Assembly: GCA_023213395.1 (NCBI GenBank)
Contig: CM041465.1
Coordinates: forward strand, 118,737,741 to 118,801,740
Length of the DNA stretch: 64,000 nucleotides
Origin: Cycas panzhihuaensis
Taxonomy: Eukaryota > Cycadophyta
Direction of reading: 5' to 3'
Positions within the stretch are counted from its first letter, which is position 1. Every line of letters begins with the position of its first letter. The position numbers and the translations under genes were made by a program. Positions 1-11,489 of this stretch are shown here, piece by piece. The notes beneath the pieces are model-generated. The model had not been told where the DNA came from. It saw only the letters and a program-made list of their open reading frames with translations, and did no database searches.

Positions 1-340
1 CAGGAGTTCCAAGACATTTTCACGTGGGATTATGTTGACATGAAGGGAATCGACCCCTCGATTGTCACTCATAACCTCACCACTCTTCCTGGCGCACATA
101 CGTGTGCGGTAGCGTCCCCTTCACCCGAAGCTCTCTGCCACCGTCAAAATGAAGGTTAGGAAGCTTCTGGATGTTGGGCTTATTACTTCCATTGACCGCT
201 CGACCAAATTCGAACCCCGATGGGTTGGTCCTTTCGTCATTATCGAATCCCTCGATAATGGTGCCTATAGGATAGCCACCCTAGAAGGGCTTGAATTTGA
301 GAAAATTTGATAATGGGAAGTTCCATAAGTTTTATGCGTG
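1..340 (+). pseudogene. Gypsy copy A: pol remnant, RT start fused to integrase end
   Basis: The first ~195 bases match the region just upstream of and into the RT domain of copy B (around 11563-11760). They encode the Tat-like segment read as FxDIFTWDYxDMKGIDPS. After about position 195 the sequence jumps to the integrase C-terminal end of copy B (from about 17597), read as WVGPFVI then GAYRIATLEGLEFE. Everything between (RT core, RNase H, integrase core) is deleted. Both parent sites contain a TCCAT(T)GAC-like stretch, so a microhomology deletion is likely. The reading frame is also broken by stops. The element continues off the left edge of the window. Confidence 0.85.
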
Positions 341-1009
341 ATCTCTCGGCGATCTCTTCGCCTTGCTCCGAAATGAGCCTAAACTACCATCTTAGGTTGT
401 CCCCATTCTTCCCAACCACAGGCAGAATGGCAATTTAAGATGGATCCTTCTTCTTCTTCCCGGTTCCTTCCATGGAACCCGCGTTCCCATACCTTCTCGG
501 GAACTTTTGTCGTCTTGCTTGGGTATTCCCCAATCAGGAGGACGCTTGGGGGCATCGCCAATCCTCTTTCCTGTCTGTCGTTTCCTTCGCATAGTCCACT
601 ATGCTCTTATGTAGACGTATATGCCGCTCTATCCTCTAACCTCACATCTATCTATCATTCCACTCACGACGTGTGTGTGTGCTCTTGTTAGACGTATAGC
701 CATACATGGAAGGAAACATATGTTCATAACACAAAATACCCATAACATAAAACATCCACAACATAACATTCACAATACACCAAAATAACCATACATGTCA
801 TCCACATGATACATCGTATACAGCATATCATATCTGAATGGGGTTCCAATTACCCTATGCATATATATATATACATCCAAAAATCATGTCACACCATACA
901 TCCTGGGAAGCTAGTGTCCTTGCAGGGGGGTACAATCATATGGTCCTATATATGACCCCCTGGAGGCCCGTGCTTTCCCCTGTTAAAACCATATATACAT
1001 GTCCTACTG
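341..1009 (+). other. Gypsy copy A: post-pol spacer
   Basis: Non-coding spacer between the end of pol and the antisense gene. It starts with a block (AAATGAGCCTAAACTACCAT near 370) also found at about 17780 in copy B and twice near 48665 and 48842 in copy C. A short AT run lies at about 857-875. A conserved block around 950-980 (GACCCCCTGGAGGCCCGTGC) recurs near 18344 and 49388. The open frames here are short and do not match between copies, so I call no gene. Confidence 0.6.
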
Positions 1010-2899
1010 CTATTGCCCCGCTCCTGCGGTGCCACCTCCTGGTCTCTCTGATCCCTCTCCTAGGGACCACATGCCTCCGAGTCTCCTCTTGGGCCTCCAT
1101 GAGCTGCCTGCATCGCTCTCCTCGTCCCGCGGCCATCTCGGGGTCATCACCACCGTGTGGGTGTGCGTCCTGCTTTGGCTCAACCTTGATACCATCTACG
1201 CGACCAACTGATCGTATCTAGCTTGGATATGATCCCGCTCTCCCCGGAGTGCCTCCTCTGTCCTCCTGAGATGCTCTGTGAGCACTACCAACTAGGTTCT
1301 GCTCTCGGCATCTCACTTTGCTCATACTGTGCCTCTAGAGCCTATACCCGTCCACGTAGCTCGTCTCTCTCACGTCTCGCGTCATCCCTCTCCTACTGCA
1401 GTCGTCCCCGGGATGTCACGTGCTCTTGGGACTCTGCAGCCCATATGTCCCTCGCCCTCACCAATGGGGCGAACGCCTCTCTGTGGGCACCTGCCATTCT
1501 AGGCTCATCACCTGCCTAGATGGGTGGTTGCCCCTCTGCGTACACCTAAGGGAATATCTCCCTCACCACAGCCTCTACCAATCTTTGGATCTCTACTACA
1601 CCTGCTAATACAACATGCCATGTGTCAGTATTGTATCTTACTATATATCATGATCAAATCAAACTAAACATCTATCTGGATGCCAAACGACTCTGGAAAG
1701 GGTTAGGTCTCACCTGCTGTGGCCGTCGGCTCCTCTGGTCACGCGGCATCCTCCCCTCCTGGCTCTCCGCTAGCCACGGGTGCCTCGTCCTCTAGTACCT
1801 CCTCTACCTGGGCCTCCCTCCTCACAGGGGCGGGTCCAGCTCTTGTCCCTCTGGATCCCATCACGATCCATAGCCTGCGGGCCCTGGTCACGGGCCCCTG
1901 CTCTCGCCCTGCGCTCCTGACGGTCTTGCCTCTCCTCCGGCAGCCCCTGATGGACCCTCTGTGCCTCCTGCTGTCCCTGAGGGACCTGCCTCCCTTGCAG
2001 GTCGTGACAGTGAGCCCCATCATCCCCGTCTCCATCATCTTCGTCATCTCGGGTTGTCGTGGCGGTGGGCACTCACGCTCACTTGACCTCGTCGTCACTA
2101 TCCCACCTCACTGTCCTATAAGGATCTACTATATAGTCTGGTAGGGTGAGGAGGTCTAGTGATGTAGCCTCCACTGATCGTCTAATATGGGCTCTGTCCT
2201 CTGTCCCCCTTAGCCGAGTGCACACTGTAGACCATCGGGGCACCGCTGCAGTGATGGGGTGTGGTCCCCCCGCTGGTGCCACTGCCGCGAAGTGATCGAA
2301 GAACCAACACTATAACAGTGTGTTATATGATAGTCCACCTTTGCTGGTCGTCCTGATAGTATCCAACTGGGCGATGAGGTTCGCCATTGTCGGTGCTGGT
2401 CCATCCTCGCCCGACTTCGCGGTGACAGCGCATCCATCCACACACCTGGTACCTCCCTATAGTTCTATTTAAGGAAATCACGAAGCAGAATGCATAATAT
2501 AACCGGTTTCTTCACAGGAATCCACGACATTAATCTTGTTTGGAGGGCTCCTCGCTCCCACCTGTCACCTCCTATGTAGAGCAGGCGCCTCCCTGTCTGT
2601 TGCCTCGGTCTTTGAGTATCATCCCTAGTCTCCGGCCTCCACAGCCGGAACTCCTAGTATCCACCGGATATCTCTCGGCGTGACCGTCACATCGCCTACC
2701 TGTGATAGGTGGAACACGTCTCCTCCTATCCAAATGGGACACTATATCAATCAACAGTCTCTGATCTGATGTATACTAAGGTGTCTTGAGGGCCTTATGA
2801 GCCACACCTGTAGGATCTCCCTATCCTCCTGTGTTGCCATCTCCATGTAGCTCATCATAGCCATACCTACGTTCTCATGATTTATCTACCACGAGGCGG
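1010..2899 (-). pseudogene. Gypsy copy A: antisense PMD-like/coiled-coil gene (decayed)
   Basis: Antisense gene, the same as in copies B (18389-20278) and C (49444-51381) but more decayed. Read on the minus strand it has a first exon (2899 to 1714) with the remnants of a plant-mobile-domain-like region: the middle keeps HRSRVPPITG-like residues, and a piece near 2280-2080 keeps GGPHPI and VDPYRTVRWDSDDEV. An arginine-rich stretch follows. A GT-AG intron (1713-1602) separates it from a second exon that ends near 1010 with a GGGTAGAGQ-like tail. Several stops and frame shifts are present. The function of the ancestral protein is unknown. The family assignment comes from the better-preserved copy B. 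Confidence 0.6.
1602..1713 (-). other. Intron of antisense gene, copy A (112 bp)
   Basis: On the minus strand the donor reads CAGCAG|GTGAGACC and the acceptor TATTAGCAG|GTGTAG. The equivalent introns in copies B (110 bp) and C (111 bp) use matching boundaries, and the frame continues in the same phase across all three. Confidence 0.65.
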
Positions 2900-4056
2900 C
2901 TATTCACACCAAAAACAACTCAAGTCAGTCTCATGTTAGTTGCTGCCATCCCTTGCCCTCTCAAATCTCTCTCTACTTGAGATTTGGGGCTCTTTTGGCC
3001 CTCGTGTCTATTTTTCGCCTTTCTGCCTTTGTACAGCGCTAAACTTAGTGGTACTGCTAAGTTTGCCACGGGTCCCACGGCGATCGTGGGCCCAGCGATA
3101 ATGATCATGGCACCGCGATCATTACCGCGATCTGACAGCGATCCCCAAAGGGGACTTTCGCCCAAAAAATTCTTACGGTGGACCCCATGGGGCCCACGGG
3201 ACTAAAACTCCACAATGCCCGGTCCCCGCCTCTTTCTAGTTTCGATTCAGACTCCGAGAGGCCTCTCGTTGCCCATAAGGGGCACTAAAACCCTTGGCGT
3301 AAAAACCAATAAACTTTGAACTTTGAGATGGGCTGGGTTTAGTGATATCCACTCCTTTGGATCCGGTCTACGCTCTGCCATGTCAAATGCAGTCGGTCCT
3401 GTTGGCTCTCTCTTCCCTCCGATCTGACGGTTTGATCTCCCTCTGCGTGCCTCCAAAGTTGGGCGGTGCTCCGCTGCGTAAGGGAATGGCTCTGGTTTTG
3501 TACGAGAGACGGTGAAAATGAATCCATTTTCCCATCGATTTCCTTATATAGGCGGGGGTCCCAACGAGCACTTCCTCCCTTTTTGGTCTTGCGACAGTAG
3601 TTGGGACCATCTCGTTGTCCTAATCACCGTTGCCTTCTGGCCCTGTTGCCAATTGTATTGTACTGAGACCCTTTCTGCCCTCCCTTGCGAGGGCATTTAT
3701 GGTGCCTCATTATCGCACTTTTGCTAGGGCCCTTCTGCATCGTTTTACGCGCTACTCCCGTGCCTGCCTGAGTTTATACTCGTTTAGCTCGTTTCGTCAC
3801 CCTGGACTCGTTTCCGCGGCCCTTTCTCGCTCTTGGGGTCCCCCAAGGGAATGCCTCCCGCCTGGGGGCATGTTTCCCTTCCTAAAGCGACCTTTGGCGC
3901 CCAAGGAGGCTTTTCCTTCCGACCACTCTCTACCGGTGATCGGATTGCTTGCTCTCACCCTGGGTAACCTCATTGCTAGGTCCTCCTACCCTTTATGGCT
4001 ACCTTTTGCTTACTTTTTGAGTGTTGCTCTCATCACCCATTGATTGTTTGGATTTT
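2900..4056. other. Gypsy copy A: 5' region of antisense gene and spacer before second RNase H
   Basis: Upstream (minus strand) of the PMD-like exon. It contains the intron acceptor edge at 2900, an imperfect palindrome at 3039-3065, and a short minus-strand frame at 3527-3339 (starting MDSFSPSLV) shared with copies B and C. The minus-strand TATA box is at 3541-3552. The rest, about 3560-4050, is CT-rich on the plus strand and aligns with the other copies, with no convincing protein of its own. Confidence 0.5.
3541..3552 (-). promoter_or_regulatory. TATA box for antisense gene, copy A
   Basis: The minus strand reads CCTATATAAGGA, a good plant TATA box. The same 12 bases occur at the same place in copies B (20941-20952) and C (52038-52049). 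It points toward the antisense gene, about 640 bp upstream of the PMD-like exon. Confidence 0.55.
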
Positions 4057-4482
4057 ATGTCACCTATGTCCATCTACATCTTTACCGACGGTGGAAGCCA
4101 CGGTAATCCCGGACCTTTTGCCGCTGCATGGATTCTCTGCAGCCCTTCTAGACATGACCTCCTCCGCTCTGGGATCTTCCTCCCAGAGGCCACCAACTGT
4201 GGCCGAATATCTGATTGTTATTGTAGCCCTTACTGATGCCCTCTGTTTCCATCACGGATCCATTGTTTTGCTTTGCGACTCTCAAGTTATGGTATCTCAT
4301 CTCACCCAGGTTTCTGGTGCGATGCCCTCGCAAGGACTCTTGCTCTGTTGCGGATCCCTCCTGGCCCACTTCTCTTCTGTCGATATCCAGCATATCCCTC
4401 GGGTTCTCAACACTGAGGCAGATAGTCTCGTTCGCCTCATCCTTGAGCGCCGCCTTCCTCTCCTTGGTAACCGTCCTTGAGG
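4057..4482 (+). pseudogene. Gypsy copy A: stand-alone archaeal/plant-type RNase H (aRNH)
   Basis: Would degrade the RNA strand of RNA/DNA hybrids during reverse transcription. The start MSPMSIYIFTDGG carries the first catalytic Asp in TDGGSHGNPGP, the family signature. The second motif (NNEAEY in copy B) is destroyed by a small deletion near 4198. The third, LLCDSQV, and the fourth, NTEADSL with its Asp, remain. It is a separate ORF 3' of integrase and of the antisense gene, 412 bp before the LTR, not inside pol. Broken by frame shifts, so a pseudogene. Confidence 0.75.
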
Positions 4483-4893
4483 CTTGTCCGGCCTCCCTGT
4501 CGCCCAAGCCCCAGGTCATCTTGCACTTTGCTTTGCGATCGGTTAGCACCTCTGAAACCTAGTTACTAATGAGGTAAAACTATGGTACCTACTCTTTGCT
4601 TGCTCTTTCACTTGATTATGCATGCTCTTCCACATCTTTTGTAGTGGGGGCAGCCCCCTCACTGTTCTCAGTTTTCCAGTCGGTTCTCAGGTGGCTCATA
4701 GGCAGCCCCTATGATGTCTCCACCGCCGCTTTCGTATCCACGTGTTCCTCCATGACACTCGCCGGCACCCTTGCCCACTGTTATGATCCTGATTGATATA
4801 TCTATGTACACATGTGCTACTGACAATTGTATTGCCAGCATTCGCCATTGCACCAGGCTTCCAAGCGGTGAGGCTCTGCTGCCAAGCGGGCAG
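4483..4893 (+). other. Gypsy copy A: 3' untranslated region and polypurine tract
   Basis: Non-coding stretch between the second RNase H and the LTR, well aligned with 21906-22306, 26890-27288 and 52996-53355. It ends in a degenerate polypurine tract, AAGCGGGCAG (4884-4893), directly before the LTR. The cleaner form in copy C is AAGGGGGCAG. Confidence 0.6.
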
Positions 4894-7442
4894 TGTTTCC
4901 CGGCTTCCGGGAATGGATACAGAATCACCGACTCAGGTAAGTGTAGGTATGTTTCTCGCATCATCATCACTTTCATTTGATGAGTGTTTGCTTGCATGTC
5001 TGCATGTGTATGGCTTCGTGGGCGGCTTTGTCGTCGCCCACACTTATTCTGGCCTATGACGACTATAACAGGGGCACACTCCCAGCGAGTGTGGCACCCT
5101 GGTGGCCATTTCACTTCCCGCATCTGCCCTCCTCACTTCTAGATCCACTTGGTTTGCGCCACCTCAGCCCGTGTGATGACCCATCATCTTTTGGTCAACT
5201 TGCCACTCTATTCGAGCCCTACTTTTGCTCCGTTGGACCTGTTTTCTAGCTTGTTTGCCCCCGGGTAGGTGTCTCAGCCTCCCATTGGCCCTACTTGTCA
5301 TCTGCCCCCAGCCCTGGCTGGCTGGCCGGGCCTATTTTTACCTCTGGGTTCATACTGTCAGAATTTCTGCGGTACCACCGGAATATTCGCGGTACCACGG
5401 AGTTTGCGGCGGTACGACTGTCATAATTTATTTTTTAAAAATCCACCGTAGCAATTTCACATTTATTGCGAAACTGCCACGTGGCTTGCGACTTAATTCT
5501 CTCCCAGCCGCGCCCTAATCGCTCGCTTTAGGGTTTGGTTTGAATACTTAATCCATTTTTGACTCATTTTTTAGGAATTCTTTTGCTCACTTTTGGATTG
5601 CACTTCAAGGAAACAACATTCTGCTCTGCTCTTCCACATTGTTACTGCTGCTTTATCGGCGGACTGCGTCCCTCCTACAGTGCCCTGCTCTCCTTTGGTG
5701 TGGCTAGGACATTCTCCTAGCCCCTCATGCACCTTGGAGAGGGCCCCTTGGAGTGGTTCGAGTAGATCTTTGCCCAGGCAGTCCACAAGTGCTCCAAGTG
5801 TAGGTGTTTCTCTTCCCACCTCTTCAGCAGGGTCTCAAACCTATTGTACCTCAGATTTGGGCTGATTCCCTAGCCCCTCTTCGCTGCTCCTTGGCTGAGG
5901 CAAGTCTCTTGCCTCCCGCACTTAGGTATCTCTCAATTTACATTGTTTTCTTTGTGATATTAATGCTCCATCTTGCCTGCTCCTTACTTGTCCTTGTGAG
6001 TTTGGTCTGTTTCCTTTTAGTGGGCTGTTTTGCCACTGCCTTTGTGCCTCTTGCCTACGTTTGTTGTTCAAGGCAGCAGCGTTGAGGGTTGGCATAGGCT
6101 TTGGGAAGGAGCTGGGTGGATTTCGTACCACCTTCCACGCTCCCTAAGCGGCTTTAAGCCCTCCAAAGCCTCCTTCTCGCCCTGTGCTGCCCTTGGCATG
6201 CAAACAAGGGTTCGTAGGCCCTCTTTTGGCCATTAAAACCAGTGCTGTCACGAGTTGCAACACTGATTTGAGGGGCTTTGTTCAGGTTTGGGCAACTTAC
6301 ATAAGTCCCAACCACTAGTCTTTGCCTAACTTTCTTCCCGGCTGCCCGACTTGCTCCTCATAGCATCCCAGTTCGCCGTGGGTTTTCCTTGGCCCCTCTC
6401 TGCCTCTTTGTTGCTGTTTTCCAACCCTTGCTCTTGGCCTTGCCCTCGTTGCCTTGTGGCTCCTGGGGGGAGGTTAGGGCGTCATTTGTGGGAGGTGGGC
6501 CACTCTAAGGCTTACCGATCATTTACCCTTATTTTGGTTACTCTCTTTTGTGTACTTCCATCGTTGGATTGATACTAACACATGTGTATTTAGATTCATA
6601 TTTGTACTATTTAGACATATATTGTTAGAATCTTGTATTGCATGTTAGTATCCTTCCTCCCAGAAGGGAGAGTTCGCCACTGCTTGCAGGCACTTGGGGA
6701 GCGTGGAGGATATTGTCCGTTAGCCCCGTTGCCGGTAAGGGAGCCCATTTTCAATCCGCCACAACATCCCACGTCCAACACACCGTGTGGAGTAGCTTGG
6801 TGCCCTTCATGAAGGCCTTCGTCATGCATGTCCTCGGTCCAGGTGCACCTCCTCCTCTACCTTGCTACCTTTTTCCTTTTGGTTTCTTCTTAGTAATTAA
6901 CACATCAGAAAACAAAAAGGAAAATTCGATCTTGTATTTGGTTATGTTTCACTTGTTTTATTACACACGTCTTTGCCATTTATAAGAGAGATTATAGGAA
7001 CCCTCCTCCTCTACCTTTCCTCTTCTCCCCTTAGCCGCACAAGTTTCTTGCGTCCCGCATTACTTGCGTACCCGGTTAGCTTGTTCAGGCACACCCTTGA
7101 TTTATTTTCCTTGGATCTTCTCCTTTCCCTTCCGGCCACCCAAGGGTGGGAGGTCACCTAGGTCAACCCAGGTTTGTCCTGCGCATCTTCACCCTTTGTT
7201 CGAAGTGGTGGAGGATCACTCGATAGTAGCCATATTCCATTGCAGATCCCGAACTCGCGCTCCAGTGCATGGGGTGCTCTGCGTGGTGATTACTTTCCTC
7301 ATAGGTCTCACCTTCAATTATTTCACTACCCACTCTCACCACACCTATTAGTTAGGTAGCTATCCCGTAGATGCGCGTCCAACCATCGACTGCCCTTACC
7401 ACTCCTACTCAGTTAGGTAGTTATCCTATAGATGCATATCTA
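4894..7442 (+). repeat. Gypsy LTR shared by copies A and B
   Basis: About 2549 bp. The start is fixed by the polypurine tract before it and by alignment with four other LTR copies. The end (…GCATATCTA, a mutated CA) is fixed by the Asp-like primer-binding site that follows. It is at once the 3' LTR of copy A and the 5' LTR of copy B. Near the start is a 17-nt hairpin at 4897-4913. A GGTACC-rich inverted block lies around 5360-5415, with an AT-rich TATA-like stretch near 5545. The many short open frames in it are chance ORFs. Confidence 0.8.
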
Positions 7443-7612
7443 TTAGCGACGATACTGGGGATCTGCCAGTAAGGGAGATAGTTTTCGCTCTCTTCCATTG
7501 GTTTTACTACCTCTTTGTGATTTTTTCCTACTTCATTATCTTCGTTGGGCATCTCCCAACGCGTGTGCCTTTATCACTCTTTCCCTTTCCTAACAGTGTT
7601 GGTTGACCTTGC
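7443..7612 (+). promoter_or_regulatory. Gypsy copy B: primer-binding site and leader
   Basis: Just after the LTR, TTAGCGACGATACTGGGGAT (about 7442-7461) matches roughly 14 of 19 bases of the tRNA-Asp-complementary PBS (TGGCGCCGTTGCCGGGGAT) common in Tat and Athila elements. Copy C has a more diverged version at 44748. The leader up to the gag start is otherwise featureless. Confidence 0.6.
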
Positions 7613-9960
7613 ATGCGACATTTCTCTTGTTGCTTATGTGGTCTACCTCCATTATTAGAAGACCCCGAGTATCATCCTCTTCCTTTGTCAGGTTCCAATT
7701 TGACTATGGAGGGATACTCTTCTGATTGGGCCTACCACACCTCAGCTTTGGAAACCCATGAATTTCCTTCTTCTATTCCGGTATCCACCCAAGAGGGTGA
7801 TGATCCTATTTACTACCCGGGTGACCAACATCACCTGCTTGACACCCATCCCTCTACCTATGTGGTAGAAGGATCTTTTCCTCTTAAGATTTACCACTCG
7901 GTTGATGACTCTTATGAGGAACTTCCCAAGGGATCTACTTGGTTTGAGGTCCCATCTACCTATTACGAGCACGTAGACTCCCCTCCGGACGATGTCGTTG
8001 AAGCATTTAATAAGTGCTATCGCGCTGCTCGTTTCCAACCATGCCCTAGATGGTTTGAGGATGCTTTTCATGGAGGGGCCTCTTCTTCTTCTGCTCCTCC
8101 CCTGCTTTCCTCATCCATATCTACTCTTCCTATAACAACCAATCTCTTTGTCCTATGCATGTGTCCTGCTCTTTCCCTATTCCTGTTGTGGGGACACATG
8201 TTGCACCTTCTATCCCTCGCAAAGGTCCTAGCGTTTCAAGATCTTCCCGTGGTATGTCTTTCCCTCAGTTGAAGGTTAGCATACCCTTCCCTAGCCAAAC
8301 TAACGTGCCATCTCCCAATGTGGCATATACTTTCCCTAGTAGGCCTACCGGTCCTACTAACCCTCCAGCCATTAGTCATGTAGGAACTGCTCCCACACAC
8401 CCTTAAAATCAATTTGTTGGGGCTTCCTTTTACATCCCCCTAGGGTATACTTCTCAACCTTAGGGGTAGGGTAGGGGAAGCCACCTCCCAGCTTATGGGG
8501 TGGATCCGTTACACCCATATGGGGTTGCCCCACCTACGAGTGGCCCATATGGGCAAAACCCAATTCCACATCTGTCTTTTTCGTCATCTAGCACAATCCC
8601 TTTTGCCATGCCTTCACAAGGGAACCCGACTCCCTTCCAAGGCACTTATCCTCAATTCCCCTCTCAGTAAGAGGCATTTCCTCAAGGAGGAATGTGTGTG
8701 CCACCCCTGTCCGCTCCTTATTCACTACCTACTATATCATTCATTGATCCTATGGCCCAGGCGAGGGCACGTCCCTTCATGGACTATAGATTGACACCTT
8801 TATTCATTGAGGCATTAAGAACCAATCTGCCACCTCATCCTCCTGAAGTTCCTAGATTTAACGGAACTTTGTCACAAGACCCAACTGAGCACATGCATAG
8901 TTTCTCTATGATGTGCATAGATTACTAGGCATACGTCCACATTCTAATGAAATTGTTTCCACGATCCTTGTAGGGTGATGCCCTTAAATGGTTCTACCAT
9001 CTCCCTACCCACTCTGTTTATTCATTTTAGCAATTAGTGGACGGGTTCATCAACTATTTTGATGTAGCCCGTCCATTTGAGAGCAGAATGAAATCCCTCT
9101 TATCACTCAAACAAGGTCACGATGAGATGAATCGTGACTTTGTGAGACAATTCCATGACTTGCTTCACTCTACTAAGGCAACATTGCCTGAGGAGTTGAA
9201 GACAGATCTCTTCGTTAACGCACTTTGTCCTGAGGTGCATGTGGAAGTCCTTAAAATGGGGGCAACCACATGCGACTCCACGATTGCCAAGTGCTTAGCA
9301 TTGGAGGCTATTGAGATCCAAGCCAGACTAAAAAAACCTCTTAAGCCCTCAAAGTGACGTGAGGTGCCACCTTCAACCAAAGATACCAAACCTTTGCAAC
9401 CTATAGGTCTTCCTCTCACCCGACTGAGAGGACCTTAGACCCCCTCACATCTGCCATATGCTCATTCAAGCATACGATGAAGGAGCTTATGCTCCAAGCC
9501 CCTTCATCCCCAACATCCAACAAATAAGTTCAATAAATAACTCAAGCTCCCCTCCCAAGGAATGGAAATACCCAGTCCTCTCAAGCGAGGAAGTTAGATC
9601 CCCCACTTGAGAAGAAGTGGTGCTCCATTCATGGGGAGTGCTTCCACAATGACTCACATTACAAGGCCCAACATCCTAAGGATGCCCCTCAATGCGACTC
9701 TTCCTCTAAGTGGGCCTCAAGGCCTAATTTGGACCAACCAGTTCACAAGGATCCGTTCCCTAAACATGGGGAATGCGATCGTAATGCCCAAACCAAGAAT
9801 AGTCAGAACTGAGGAAGATTGCCTAATTCCCGTCCTTCCCGTAATAAAGGGAAGGGTGCCAGGGATTCATCCTCTTCCTCTCGTTCCCCTAACCATCATA
9901 CGCCATCACCTTCGCAGCCCTAGAATAAGGGGAAGAAGGTGATCCAGTTACTTAAGGCGA
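7613..9960 (+). pseudogene. gag: Gypsy copy B: gag
   Basis: Capsid/nucleocapsid polyprotein, which would form the virus-like particle. The N-terminal part (7613-8272) reads through SDWAYHTSALE and is acidic and tyrosine-rich. A serine/proline-rich linker follows. The core gag domain lies at about 8740-9357: PPHPPEVPRFNGTLSQDP, GDALKWFYHLP, MDGFINYFDV and FVRQFHDLLHSTKATLP are retrotransposon gag motifs. Near 9610 a short WCSIHGECFH-like Cys/His segment may stand for the nucleocapsid zinc motif. Stops occur at former TGG/CAG codons (for example near 8927 and 9030). The true start may be the Met of MEGYSSDW (about 7707). Copy C has the same protein at 44917-47100. Confidence 0.8.
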
Positions 9961-10229
9961 CTCCCTCTTATGCCCTTACATGGTCTCAGGCTGTTAAGTA
10001 AGTAGCAGGTGCTTTTTCTTTTGCTCCTTCTAACCCTCTTCTAGAGAACCCTCCTCCAGAAATACCTCTCTTCCCCAAGGCTATTCCTATATGCTTGGGT
10101 TGTTATGATTTCTGAAGGGCACTTACCCAGCCTACCGCGAAGGGTAAGCCCTTTTCCATCATTGACGAGCTTCATACCATTGCTACAGGAATGTCCTTGA
10201 TGGATGTTTTGAGGAGTTATCTCGAGTAG

Positions 10230-10650
10230 TGGGCCCTCTTCCTAGAAGCTTTAAGATCAAATGACACGCCTGCTCATGCTTTGGGCATTACCCAAAGTCA
10301 CGAACCCGTTATTTTGTTTGATCCTAAGGACCTTCCTCTCATAGGTGAAAGGGAATGTCAGTGGAACTTCCCATTCATTATTACTATCAACACACCTGAT
10401 TGTACCCTTCAGAGGACTATTGTTGACAATGGTTCTTCCATGAATGCCATGCCCTTGTGTGTCATGCAAGAGCTTGGTATTTCTACCTTAGAACCTATTC
10501 CATGGCGATGCCAAGGTTATGACGGTAGCGAGAAGACCCCTTTGGGTTTTGTCATGATTCTGCTCACCCTTGAGGGCAAGACTATCCTTGCCAATGTTGT
10601 AGTCCTCAATGTCGACATCGACTACAACCTCCTTCTAGGTCATCTATAGC
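10230..10650 (+). pseudogene. Gypsy copy B: aspartic protease
   Basis: Retropepsin that would cleave the polyprotein. The active-site segment is TIVDNGSSMNAMP, with the Asp-Asn-Gly form seen in Tat-type elements rather than Asp-Ser/Thr-Gly. The C-terminal fold motif is NVDIDYNLLLGH. About 120 residues, the usual size for the domain. A stop at about 10647 and later frame shifts separate it from RT. Copy C has the equivalent at 47480-47930. Confidence 0.8.
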
Positions 10651-10879
10651 TCGATCAAATGGGAGCCGTGTGTTTGACTCTTTCGGGACAACTTAAATTC
10701 ATCCATGATGGGCGAATAAGAGTGGTTCCCCGTGAATGCCCACTTACCAAACAAACTCGCTCTACTAATTAGGCAAATCGAGGTCCTTCTACACATGCCT
10801 CAACTTACTCTATTGGTATACCTAATCTGTCTGAAGAAGATCCCACATCTTCTTTCTCTTGTCTCACACGTTTTTCTCC

Positions 10880-11480
10880 TATTGGTGTTGGGAGCTACAG
10901 GTATCTTACTTCATTTAGTGACAATGAGTCGCACGACGAAGACGAGGATTATCTCCACCCAGTCTCTTTCCTTCGCACTTGTAGGTTGCACCCCTCTCAT
11001 TCTAGATCTCTATCTAGAACCCCTTTTGGTGAGACTAGACACTCCTATGTGTCATATATCATCACCCGTATTAACTCATCCATTGTTAGTTCTTCTCCTT
11101 TATCACCTCTCACAGGTGATAGTTTTGAAGAACTACCTTTTGCTCCTTCTGAGAAGCCTCTTTTTGACTCTCGTGAGGAAGTTGGGCAGCCTAATGACTA
11201 CCACGGTCTTGCTGCCTCTACCTCCTCTATCACTTTATCTACTCGAAGTAAGGTCATCCATGGGGTGGATTACTTTGAGGATGATGAAGCCCTACTTGAG
11301 CACCTAGCGGGCTTCGTGCCTAACTTTCCTTTTGGCCACCACAGGCTTGGTCACCAGAAGATCCTTACAGTTGGATCCACACTTGCTGATATGATCCCAT
11401 CTCCTATTGCACCTCCTCCTGTTGACCTTGCTCCTCTCCACTTCGGGGAGGTTAATACCATGTGCATGGGGGCAACCTAA
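10880..11480 (+). pseudogene. Gypsy copy B: protease-RT linker
   Basis: Open linker between protease and RT, serine-rich and acidic, for example ESHDEDEDYLHP near 10930 and VDYFEDDEALLEHL near 11270. I recognise no domain. It ends with a stop at about 11478, a few codons before the RT lead-in. It is probably a spacer within the gag-pol polyprotein. Confidence 0.5.
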
Positions 11481-11489
11481 GACATAGTC

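Noticed and set aside
838-1221. Plus-strand open frame of 127 codons
   Set aside because: It overlaps the antisense gene exon, has no motif, and is not conserved as a frame in copies B and C. It is a shadow of the minus-strand gene.
5593-6236. Several open frames in the LTR (also near 24628-24934, 43617-43882, 54820-55085)
   Set aside because: They lie inside the LTRs, are C/T-rich, do not keep frame between LTR copies and show no domain. Chance frames.
9165-9419. Minus-strand frame opposite gag (also 46439-46663)
   Set aside because: Antisense shadow of the conserved gag core. The sense strand has clear gag motifs.
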